From Heterotrichella gracilis (lineage: Eukaryota; Sar; Xanthophyceae; Tribonematales; Xanthonemataceae): a DNA stretch of 64,000 nucleotides. Within the stretch, counting starts at the first letter, position 1. Each line of letters opens with the position of its first letter. Positions 10,511 through 21,120 of this stretch are shown one piece after another. The notes under the pieces were generated by a model. That model searched no databases and had not been told where the DNA came from. It saw nothing but the letters and a program-made list of their open reading frames with translations. The stretch lies in the NCBI GenBank assembly GCA_032358255.1, contig JAULBX010018857.1:124001-188000 (forward strand). Reading direction: 5' to 3'. The position numbers and the translations under genes were made by a program.

Positions 10511-13500
10511 ATGGATCCCACTAAGGAAAAGAAGAATGGGAACGTCAGGGAGCAGGAGTATGAGGTAGGGACGGTCTAGCCATTAAATATAGCGTCGGTA
10601 GCGGCTGGTTGCTGTTCCACAGCTGGTGACCTGCCCTATTTTGCAGGCTGACCACTACCTTGCCAAACTGGAAGCGGTGGCAAACAAGCTTCAACAGGAC
10701 TACCCAGAAGCAGCTTATGACAGATATAGCGTCTCCCAGCTTGTGGCTCAAATCCTGCAGTTCATGGAGGACGCATTGGGCGTGAACGTACGTGTGGGCA
10801 TATGTGAATGCATTGCACCACGCCCAAATATGCATGCATTGCATCACCACCATATGCATGCATGCCAATGCGCCCTTGATGTGCTTCAGCAAGTGCACAT
10901 ACTTGGGCTGGGACTCATATTCGTGTGAACCTGACTGGAGCAGGCGTTCCCTCCTCGGCCTTTCCCGAAGATCCCTGCCAAACTGCTGTGCGACTACACA
11001 CCCACTGGCCCCCTCTATGTCATTGCCGCAACATGCTACGAGATCAGGAGGACGCGCGACCTGAAGAAGATCGACTGGCTGTCCCCAGCCAAACGCAAAG
11101 AGGTATGCCATGCTGCCCTTTGGCCATGGTGCTTCAGCCCATCAAGTGCATTGCGCTCACTAGTATGGGACTACTCTGCAGGCATGGTACCATTAATTGC
11201 AGGCATGGTACCATTCTGCATTGCCTCACTATCCTGCCCCCATGCAGAACCTGGAGATTCTGTCAATGATACGGCGCAAGCTCCTGAAGGAGGGCTACCT
11301 GAGGCCTCCAAAGGTGTACATTGACCCCAGCTGCGGTCCCAGCATCGCTCGCTTGGTGGAGATTGTCAGGAAGCTGGGTGGAGAGGCTGTGCCGAATCCA
11401 AGTAAGATCTGCACGAAATGATTGTTACTGACTAATTTACGTTACCATGGTTTGGGCACAAGTCTTCTAAGTATTGCATAGATTGCAATAGCATGCCACC
11501 ACCTGCGCATCGCAAAGCGTCCATGAAGCGCTTGTGGTGGCTTTTGCACTGGCTGTGCATGCATATGTCCATCGCCGCCTGACCCGCTGGATATGGCCGC
11601 AGGCATGCCAGGGATCACCCACATGGTGTTTCCCTTTGGGCCAGGAGGCGACCCGGATGATGGCCAGCAGTACATGCGCAACCTTGAAACACAGTAAGTT
11701 GGCTGGGTATGCGTACTTGCAGCAATGCACCACCTTGTGACGTGCACAGTCGGGTGGTATGGCCCAAAAGCCTTTTATTTTTGGTTGGATTTGTAAACAA
11801 CGTAGCAAAGTCACCCCTTTCCTTCTTCTGATGCGAAAACTGAGCACCACGTCACCTTCATTACCCTCACTTGGGTTGGCTCCCCAGATCCCGGCAGCTT
11901 TTGGCAAACAAGTTTGTGCTAAGGCACTTGAAATGCACATTTATACGCATGGGAGTCACGCTGCAGCAAGCGCACTGGGGGTGTTCACCTTAACCCTTAA
12001 CCCTTAAATCGAACAATCCTAATACCCCCGCCCGCTCCACCCCGCAGCCAGCACCTGGCGCACGTGCACTGGTGGTACTTCCCAGACAGCTACGATGAGT
12101 GGATCCACGCAGACACCGCGCCCGAGGAGGTAGAAGCCGATAAGCGCCTGCGCGGCCCCTGGAAGGTGTACATGCGCTGGGTGCTGGACAGCGAGAGGTA
12201 CGAGTGAATGAACCCAATCAATTGGGCTAGTTATTACATGCGACCCAGCAATGCAGCCAGATTAGCTGCCAGTCTTGCATATCCAGCGCCAAGCGATTTG
12301 GTCCTGTAGATGCCATGTGTTGACTTGGCGCGACTTGAAAGTTTTGCTGTGTCAGGTCAGCCCACTTGGCCAACTGTTTACTCCCAAACCCCATGCAGGT
12401 ACAACGAGTGACTGCACCCAATCAGTGGATGTACCCTAAATCCTAGATCCTAACCCTTAAACCCTACACATGCAGGTACAACGAGTGGATGAACCCCATC
12501 GACTATGAGACAGAGGCCTCTGTTCTTGAGCAGGAGGATACCCCTGGGCTGGTGGTGAAGGATGGCGTGGGGGGCAGGCCATCATCTGCGGGACCCTCCA
12601 CGTCGGGGCCCAAATCGATGACCGCCCAAGGTAGGTGCAATTTTTCTTATGGGTGCATGGGTACATGGGCGGTGTTTTGAATGGGCCATGTCCTGCATGG
12701 GCGGTGTTCTGCACGAGCTCGTTTTCCCATGTTGAGGAAGGCACTGCCCCACGTGTAAAACGCCTTCGCCATTAGTCGTGGTCACTCCGTTCAATTGCAC
12801 TGCAGGCATGCGCCCCACTGGGCCATCACCCAGGCCCCACCAGCCCCTGATGGCGGCGCCAGGGGCAGTGCCAGGGGCGGTGCTAGGGGGGGTGCCCATG
12901 GCTGATGGGGTTGCCGAGGCGGCCAAGCGCAAGCGCATGGACGAGATGTCACCGCTTGGGGGGCCGCCCAAGAAGGTGAGGGCGCCGCATGTGTACAGGC
13001 ACATGGTTTGAAAACTTTAAAAGCCACAACGAATTGGTTTGATGGCTGAGTGAGGGCGGTGGCGAGGCATGCCTCTGTGGCGAAAATGCATTCCGCGGGT
13101 GGTTTTAAGGGTTTGTGCAGAAGCAAAATCGAATGTAGAAGCAAGCAAATGCACATGCGGCTTCTCTTGCGTGCAAAGCAGCGTGTAGGTTCAGGCATGC
13201 CTTGTGAGTGTTGGAAATATCACGCCTTGAGCTGAACCCTCTGGTGCGTGTCATGGTGGGATATCGTACAACAGATAGGGTATTTGCCATCCCAACCAAG
13301 TCAGTTGTGAGCTTGCCGTCAGCGGAGAGTTTGCACTCCTCCCTCATGCTGCATGGCGTGCCTGCTAAATGCCCTTACCTTGCCTTGCAGCCTAAAGCCG
13401 ATGAGCCACCCGCCCCTGCCCCTGCCCCCGCCCCCGCCCCGGCCCCCGGCCCCCGCAAGGGCGTGGAGGTGGAGGAGGGTGGGGGCGTGCAGGTGGCCAA

Positions 13501-16500
13501 GGGCGTCACCAAGCACACAGTGGTGGAGCCGCACAGGAGGGCGGTGGATGGCAGCGCAAGCGTGGAAAACATCTCACAGGTGTGTGGCAGGGAATCGCTT
13601 GTATGGGACCCTACTTTAGGGTTTTATAGTGGTGCTTGGCTGGCGTGGAATTGCACAGTGGCATGATGGGTTGATGGAGTCATGCACCTGTGTGCGTGCA
13701 CAAGTTATATGTACCCACTCCTGGCTGTGGCCATGCACGCGTTGGATACCCTTCCTTGCATATCATGCCCCCCCATAGAGTGCCAGATAACTGGGGCATG
13801 CGTGCAAAGCACACCACGCATCTCCTCCCCAAATTGTGACGGCTGCCTGCCCGCCCCACCTGCAGGGTCAGGTACCGGCCACTGTGGCCAACATGCGCCG
13901 GGTGCCCCCCGCGCCCCCTCCAGAGCCAGTGGCGGAGGACCCCCAGCCTGCTGCTGGCGCCATGGAGGTGTACAAGGTGCCCTCGCACTCAGCCTGGTTC
14001 AGGTGCGTGTGGGGATAAATGTGCTGTTGCGTGCATGGGTGGTTATTCTGGTATGAGCTTCTTGCGGTAGTAACCACGAGTATCAGCTCATCAACACTGG
14101 CACCAGCCACTTGGATTATTCAGTAGGCAGTAGGTAGCACAAGCACGCGTATTAGGATTATCACTAGCAGTGGCTGGCATGACAATGGCACTTAACATTG
14201 GCACTATCACCTCAAGTATGAGCTCAATCAATGGCTGACCAATGATGCCCCTGCCACTGTGTCAAGCAGATGGCACCAGATCCTGGTTTAAGATATTCTA
14301 TCATTTATTTATCATCTTTTCCTGCCGCTGCGGCTTGCAGGTGGGACCAGATCCACGACATTGAGCGCCGACACCTGCCCGAGTTCTTCAATGACCGATC
14401 CGCATCCAAGACACCGAAGGTGCGCCAGCTGGTTCTGTTGCTGGGTGTTGCATGCCACGTGGCCCTTTGACCCACCCCTTACAAAGTATATGTATCAAAT
14501 GGTCTTTTGAGTGTGACCAACCATATTCAGGACTGACACCGTGCAGCTTACACCTGCATGCTGATTGACACAGGCTAAGAAAGCCATGTCACCCATATGG
14601 CAATGCTAGGCTACACATCCCCACAATTTGCCTAATATACCGTATCCGTGAGCCATCAGCCACCAGCCAACCACCCCTACTTTCGCACCTGCAGGTATAC
14701 CAGGAGTACCGCAACTTCATGGTGAACAGATACCGCCAGAACCTGTCCACGCGCCTCACATTCACAGAGTGCCGCACCATGCTGCTGGGGGACGTCAACG
14801 CAATCCTGCGGGTGTGGCAGTTCCTGGACCACTGGGGGATTATCAACTACCAGGCCACGCCAGAGAACGACCCGTTGGCGACAGGCCCAACGGCGCGCGT
14901 GCACGCTGACGGTACGGTTGCGCCAAGCGGCTGGGGTAGTATTCGTGTGCATTGGGGGATGGGGGTGAATGGCAGTGGGTGTTGGGGCGCGTGGGGAGTT
15001 TTTAGGGTGTGGCAGTTCCTGGACCACTGGGGGATCATCAACTACCAAGCAACGCCAGAGAATGACCCGCGGGCCACGGGCCCGACCGCGCGCGTGCATG
15101 CTGATGGTGCGGGAAGCTGGGCATCAAGTGGTACGGTTACGAGTTTGCGCATGCTGACGGCACGGTTGCGCCCAGCGGCTGGGGTAGGATTTGTGTGCAG
15201 TGGGGGATAGGGTGAATGCTAGCGGCTAGTGGGGCACGTGGGGGAATGTTTTGGGATGTGGCAGTTCCTGAACCACCTGGGGATAATTGATTACCAGGCC
15301 ACGTCAGAGAACGACCCGCTGACGACGGGCCCGACGGCGTGCGTGCATACTATCGGTAAGGGAGGTTGGCGACGTGTATCTATGGCTGTGTGGGTTGTGG
15401 TGAAGGGTGGTTGGTCCCCACCACTTACCCTTGGGGCATCAATTGGTTATGAGGTTGGGCTAAGTATCGCAGTCAATGGTATTGACCTTCAGGAAACACT
15501 TTCATTGATATGGTATCTCAGTTTTATCTTGGAACTGGTACATTGTCCTGGTGCCGAAGGCATGGTGTGGCAACCCCACCCCACCACATCACCTGCAACT
15601 ACCATATCCCATGTCCAAGCAATCTCTCGTCCTCCCCCTGCCAAACCTCAAAACCCTTGCTACGGCGCCCAAATCCTGAAACCCAGTACCCCTGGCGCAG
15701 CGCCCAAGACCGATGGCGCGCACGTGGCGGTGGTTCCCCCGCCCCCCTCCGACACCTTCCTCAAACTCAACACCCCCACACTGGCCAGTGCCCAGGCCGC
15801 TGCCGCTGCTGGGGACCAATACCCCTCCCTTCGCCTGGTCACCCGGAAAGACATGTTCAGGTACAACTCATACTGTGTTGAGGGGTTGCGTGCTACCCTA
15901 GTGTTGCCTGTTCTCCACATGCAAGCTTGTTCTATCCCTCCCCATGCTCGATAACTGAACTCCCCTGGTCATATAGTGTTGACCTATCTAGGAGAATCCC
16001 TCGGAATGGTTTTGGCATTGCTGCCCTTGTAACATGCCTTGCCTTTTCATGTTCAGTGCTTCGGCTTCAGAGGCGCCTGGGCGCGAGGGCGTGCGCTTCT
16101 TCTGCAACGCCATGCCATGGGTGGACTGCACCGCGCTGCGCTACCACTGCACCAAGTACCCAGACATTGACCTGTGCCCCGAGGCCTTTGCGGAGGGTCG
16201 CTTCCCGCCTGATTGCTCTTCCAAGGACTTTGTGCGCATCGACAACACAAGTACCCAGGTGAGCGGTCGTAATTGAAGGTTTACTTGAGAACTGCGTTTA
16301 TTGGGTTGTTTTCTTGTGTACCCAAAACATAATTGAACTCTTTTCTTCTTTCTGTTGACCAAAGAAGTAATGTACGTTGATCGGAAGGGTGAAACAATGT
16401 TCCAAAATCTTAATATATAAATGGAATTGTACAACACTGTATGTTGCAATAAAATGGTATAAACAGGGCCAGGATTAAAGTGCTTAGGCGCGGCATGTGC

Positions 16501-19500
16501 AAAGGTGACTGGCTGAATTGCTAGATTGCACGTCACTAACGCCTACCCTTAAGAACCGTGTCCCTTGAAGAATCTGGCTGTGTATTCTTTACTCGCACCC
16601 CTGCATCTCCCCTTGCCGCAGCCCGACTCCCAGGGCTGGAGTGACCAAGAGCTGCTGCTGCTGCTGGAGGGTCTGGAGATGTATGGGGACAACTGGGGGG
16701 AGGTGGCGGACCACGTGGGATCAAAGAGCCTGGTGAGAATGTTGGTTGGTCAGATGGCATTGTAATAATGCAGCAGGACGCTGACAGCAGCAAGTGGAGA
16801 CATTTTAGGGCGCTGTCATTGTTGGTAAAGCAGTTATAGCAACAGCAACCCCACTGTAGGAAGCATCGCGTCCATTTCATATCATGTGGGGTTGTCAGTA
16901 TCCTTGTTTGTAGGAGCAGTCAGAATGACCAACCAAACAGGCAGGGTCAGGGCATGGATTTGCAATGCGAAACTGCAATGTCAGGGCAGGCCAGCATTCA
17001 AATCCAAGGACCGGTCAGCATTCAAATCCATGCTCGGATGCGAGAACCGAACGCTCAAAGGGGTCCATTCTAAATGCTCCACCCCTCTGCGCCCTGCAGG
17101 TGCAATGCATCATGAAGTTCCTGCAGCTGCCCATCGAGGACCAGTTCCTGAACCAAATAGAGGGGGCAAAGCCAGGGAAGCCTGTGGCGCCGCCACCTGG
17201 CGAACAGCCTGCCAACGAGACTGCAGCGCCAGCTGGCGATCAAGACGAGGAGCCGGAGCTGATGCCTTTTGCGGACGCCACCAACCCCGTCATGGCGCAG
17301 GTGGGTGGTGGCGGGTGAAATACCTGGTCTAGGGTTTGAGGGTAAGCACGAATGTGGGCAATGGCTGTGCGCTCTGGTGGCTGGTGGTGGTGGGCATTGA
17401 GATGAAGGTGGGGCGTGCATGGCATGGTTCCGTCGGTGGTCGATGGGGAAAGGACTAACCAGTTTGATTTGGCTCAGGTGGCTAGTAGAAGAAACGAAAG
17501 AATAAACTGGCTCTACTTCCTCGTGTTATTAGAGTTATTATTTACAAGCTTATCAGTGTATTCATGTATGTTTTGTGTGCCTGCCAGGTGGCGTTCCTTG
17601 CAGCCATGGTTGGTCCCAAGGTGGCTGCTGCAGCTGCCCAGAAGGCGCTGGAGGTGCTGTGTGCAGAGGACCCTGCGGCTGCAAGGGAGGCAGAGTACTT
17701 GGAAGCGGCAGGGGAGGAAGGACAAGGGGAGGAGGCAAGCACCAGTGGCGCGTCAGGTACAAATGCAGTACAATAACCGTTACATTGACGATTACAATTG
17801 CAGACAATAACAGTCATAGTGCGGAAGAGCCAAGGTGGTGGAACATGAGTGGTGGTGTGGCGGCGCATTTAGGAAATGAGCAAAGCAGTGCCATGACGGA
17901 ATTGTCTTTCATGCGCACGCTACTCTGCTTGCATTGCCAGACCCTTGTACCCTTCTACCCTTGCAAATTTACCAACACATGCGTAATACCCCAGGTACCC
18001 AGGACCCCGGCCGGGACCTAGGCAGCGCCATCACTCCAGCTCAGATGCGGGTAGCGGCAGCCACTGCATTGTCAGCCGCTGCTGTGAAGGCCAAGGTGTG
18101 TGATGGAGGTTTAAGTGGCAGATTGTTTCCCAGCCAACCATTGAGTGACGAGGGGTGGACCGGCTTCTCCCCCCCCCCCTCCACCCCCCACCCCCCAGTG
18201 TTGTTGTCCGATTATTTATTGTACTCACCATGGTATTCAGTAGTCTACTGCAGTGTAATTGTGGTCGTAATCATGGCTGCATCAATGTCACCCACTAATC
18301 GCTCACTAAAACTGTGGCTATTATATGATTGCCTCAGTGCTGGAATGATTACTCACAAGCCACCACCCCACTTCAATGTGATTAATTTGATTAAGGTTTA
18401 TAATGAATTGGCCCCCATCAGGTGCTTGCTGATGGCGAGGAGCGTGAGATGCAGCGCCTGATGATGAGCATCATGGATGTGCAGCTGCGCAAGCTCCAGA
18501 TCAAGCTCAGGTACTTTGAGCAGATGGACGAGGTGCTGCAGAAGGAGAGGAGCCAGCTGGAGGTGAGCCTTGGGGCTGGGTGTTGCGATTGACGCTTTTG
18601 AAGTGTTGATTCTCGCCTTTCGGAGTGTTGCATCTGGCCCTTGTGAATGTTGCTTTTGGCCCTTTGGAATGCTGAGTTTGATCCTTTTATAGCAGGTGAG
18701 ACAAGCATTGACTCATCTCCTACGAGTCCAGTAAGCAGCACTTTAGCTCTAAACCCTCAACCTTATATGTAACCCTAAACCGTGCCCTGCGCAGACCGCC
18801 GGCCCGTCGCTGTACGCCAAGAAGATCCCAAACCCTAAACCCTAAACCCTAAAATGTCCCCTGCGCAGACCGCCCGCCTGCAGCTGTATGCCGAGAAGAT
18901 CCAGGTCCAGGAGGCGCGACTGCAGGCAGCTGGCGTGGCGCAGCAGGCGCAGCAGGTGCTCAACAGCCACATGGCGGCTGGGGGGGCGCCAGGTGGCGCT
19001 CAGCCGTCAGGCATGGGCGTGGCGAATGCCGGCAACACGCCGCAGGTGCGTGCTGCCCTCGAGGCGTTGCAAGGGGGCGTGGCTCAATTGATATGTGCAA
19101 GCTTGTCGCACGAGGGTTACGGATTCAGTGTCTTGTGTAATTTGTGTGGTGCTGCGAAACAATAAATGACAAACACCTCTGCCTGCTGCTTCGCAGAACC
19201 TGATTGTGGAAACATGCTCTAAAACCCTAAACCTTACTGCTTTGCAGCATCCACATTTACAAACATATCCTAAACCCTAAATCCTGCTGCTCCGCAGAAC
19301 CCGGGTGTCCTCAACCCACCCGGCTCAGCCAGCCTCCAACCCGGCCAAGGCAGCACCAGCGCCACACCAGCCGCACCCCCCGCCATGCCAACCCAGGCGG
19401 GCGCCAACAGGCCTGGCTCGCTGCCACCTGGCGGCTCCGGCATGGTGGTGAACGCCCTGCAGCAGAGCTTTGCGGCGTTCTCGCAAAAGTTTGTGAGCAC

Positions 19501-20126
19501 CACAAACACGCAGCAGCAGCAACCAGGTGCGGGGGAGCTGTTGGGGCGGTGTGCGGGCAGTGGCATTGGCTTGTTCTGACGTGTGCGACCATGCATTGCC
19601 TGGCTGGTGCCGGTGGGGTTGCCACAAACATGCCTGGCTTGCTGGGCGCTGCTGGTTGCCACCCTGCTTGGAAAGCTTGGCAGCACTGCAAGCACGCAGC
19701 AGCAGCAGCAGCTGCCAAGTGCGGGGCTGTACGTCACTGGGGCGATGGAACCCTGAACCTTAAAACCCTAAACCCTAAAACAGGTGCAGGGCTGCTCTTA
19801 CCAGGGCGTGGGAACCCACAGGGTTGATGTTGGGGCAGTGGCATGGGCTTGTCCTGATCTTTGCACCCAGGTGATACAGCACATGGCGCTGCCTTGTGCA
19901 TGGCGCTGCCTTGCACAGCTGTGTCCTGCATATATGTGCGTCCACGCCGTGGCTAACATGCTCCCGTTTGGCCCTTGCAGGACTCATGTCTGGCGCCTTT
20001 GCCACCACTCCAAGCCCCGTGGTGGCGCAGCAGTTGGCGCCCATGGGACAGCCTGGGGTGCAGTCACAAGGCCAGCAGCAGCAGCATGGCTTGCCTGTGG
20101 CAGGCAGTGCGCCACAGCAGCAATAG
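10511..20126 (+). CDS. SWI3: SWI/SNF remodelling complex core subunit, SWI3D/SMARCC type
   Basis: Scaffold subunit of the nuclear SWI/SNF (BAF) chromatin remodeller. I resolve 22 exons with continuous phases, about 1110 aa: 10511-10564, 10647-10787, 10944-11102, 11248-11401, 11603-11693, 12048-12197, 12476-12630, 12806-12975, 13391-13579, 13866-14002, 14341-14419, 14695-14911, 15701-15860, 16057-16258, 16622-16732, 17100-17300, 17588-17756, 17995-18095, 18422-18562, 18869-19045, 19298-19526, 19981-20126. Domains: SMARCC N-terminal module ([14 protein letters not shown]; about 50-260), basic stretch [13 protein letters not shown] (about 455-555), degenerate ZZ finger (about 625-680), SANT ([20 protein letters not shown]), coiled coil (about 880-990) and a Gln-rich tail. 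A ZZ between SWIRM and SANT is typical of plant SWI3D; two Cys are missing. Several introns contain partial exon copies. Confidence 0.93.
11177..11215. repeat. short tandem duplication in SWI3 intron 3
   Basis: GCAGGCATGGTACCATT occurs twice in a row near 11178 and 11201, separated by a few bases including AATT. Each copy starts with a TGCAG acceptor-like motif, about 50-70 bp before the true acceptor at 11247. Confidence 0.8.
12190..12500. repeat. three copies of the exon 7 start flanking and filling SWI3 intron 6
   Basis: The exon 7 start (GTACAACGAGTGGATGAACC at 12476) has a degraded copy directly at the 3' border of exon 6 (GTACGAGTGAATGAACCCAA at 12198) and a middle copy near 12397 (GTACAACGAGTGACTGCACC). 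The donor GT of intron 6 lies in the first copy and its acceptor precedes the last copy. CCCTAAA-like filler (about 12431-12470) separates the middle and last copies. Confidence 0.9.
13395..13455 (+). repeat. C-rich Pro-Ala repeat in SWI3 exon 9
   Basis: Repeats of CCCGCC/CCTGCC encode alternating Pro-Ala residues after the start of exon 9. The opposite strand carries many closely spaced G runs, so a G-quadruplex is possible. Confidence 0.85.
14812..15362 (+). repeat. tandem triplication of the SWIRM exon 3' half
   Basis: The exon 12 segment starting [20 protein letters not shown] recurs twice downstream. Copy 2 (about 15007-15105) is nearly identical in protein, is preceded by TTTTTAG and followed by a GTGCGG donor. 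Copy 3 (about 15257-15357) is more diverged ([20 protein letters not shown]) but open, and ends in a GTAAGG donor. Intervening intron sequence is copied too, so the unit is about 200-250 bp. The phase of exon 13 fits all three donors. Confidence 0.92.
18760..18905 (+). repeat. duplicated exon 20 border and CCCTAAA runs (SWI3)
   Basis: CCCTGCGCAGACCGCC followed by a similar coding stretch (CTGTACGCCAAGAAGATCC) occurs at about 18785-18827, and again as the true acceptor and exon start at 18862-18902. A clean CCCTAAA run (about 18830-18853) lies between them; another precedes the first copy. Confidence 0.9.
19183..19305 (+). repeat. three acceptor-like copies before SWI3 exon 21
   Basis: A CTGCT-(T/C)CGCAGAACC-like block appears near 19185, in weaker form near 19235 (CTGCTTTGCAG), and as the true acceptor at 19283-19302. 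CCCTAAA motifs (about 19217-19232 and 19268-19282) separate the copies. Confidence 0.85.
19521..19885 (+). repeat. internal duplications in SWI3 intron 21 with CCCTAAA run
   Basis: The sequence at the donor of exon 21 (AGGTGCGGGGGAGCTG followed by GGCAGTGGCATTGGCTTGTT) recurs near 19697 and again near 19783-19860 (AGGTGCAGGGCTG ... GGCAGTGGCATGGGCTTGTC). The later copies are separated by a CCCTAAA run at about 19757-19790. Confidence 0.75.
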
Positions 20127-21120
20127 TCAGCCATCGCAGCAATAGCCATGGCGATGGCATTGGAACATGCAGAAGAAGCATGGCAGTCTGCAAGCTGTAC
20201 TAGCATGCAGTTGGCACATACTATGATGGGCAAGCTTTTCCTGCTCATACTTGGTCATGGTCTTGACAGCTTCTCCAACTTGAAATGAAGCAGGAATTGT
20301 ATTATTGCTGATACTGGATGGTGTCCCGGATGGAGATGCATGTATACAAAATAAAGGGTCATCAATTGCAATATTTTGCATAACACATATTATTGCACTG
20401 GAGTGATTCAGTCAGTGCACTTCAGAATCTGCATCAGCGCTGGAAGCTAATGTGCAGGCTGCACATCTATGGAACTGGGTACATTTATGTGTAAAACCTG
20501 GCCACAGTATGGGATCTTACAGTGTTGCACAGTACGCATACTCAAGTTACTAACAGGTATGTGTGCCACATACACTATGATAGGCATCATGATGCCTCGC
20601 CAGTGATACCCTTCCCCTTGTCACTCTAAGCCCCTTGAGCAGCTTCAAGCTGACATTGAATGTATATGGGCCACGCTAGGCATGCGTTCAAAGAGTCAAA
20701 TTGCATTGCACACAGAAATACATTGTATTGGTTCATCAACAGTCCTGCGACGCCAACAGCGCATGGTGCATGTGTGCTCTACGAGGACCGCATAAATGTG
20801 ACGCATGGGGCGCCCACCCGTGCAAAAGGCTATTTGATGCCGTGTAACTGGTGCTTATCTGGTGCAGCAACTTCCCTGCACAGGCGCCCCTGCCGTCCCT
20901 AGCACCTGTGCACTGGAGTCCTCTAATTACCCCTTACGAGCACTGATAAGTAACCTAACGTTGGAGTTCAAGTGACTGCGCTTCCTTCCCCACCATCCTA
21001 TTCCGCCCACCAATTCCACAAATCCCAACCAATTTAGATGCTGAAGAGCCCACGCAAATCCCCTGCTGAAATCGCTGTCCTGAGTCCCCCGAGTCCCTCC
21101 TGCCATGGCGCTTGGTTCGC
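20127..21120. other. convergent 3' flanks of SWI3 and HemE
   Basis: No exon or RNA gene seen. A TGTAA at 20490-20494 and another near 20842 are possible poly(A) signals for SWI3. Confidence 0.55.

Noticed and set aside
13353-13619. 88-codon Pro/Arg-rich plus-strand frame
   Set aside because: Alternative frame of SWI3 exon 9 created by the C-rich repeat.
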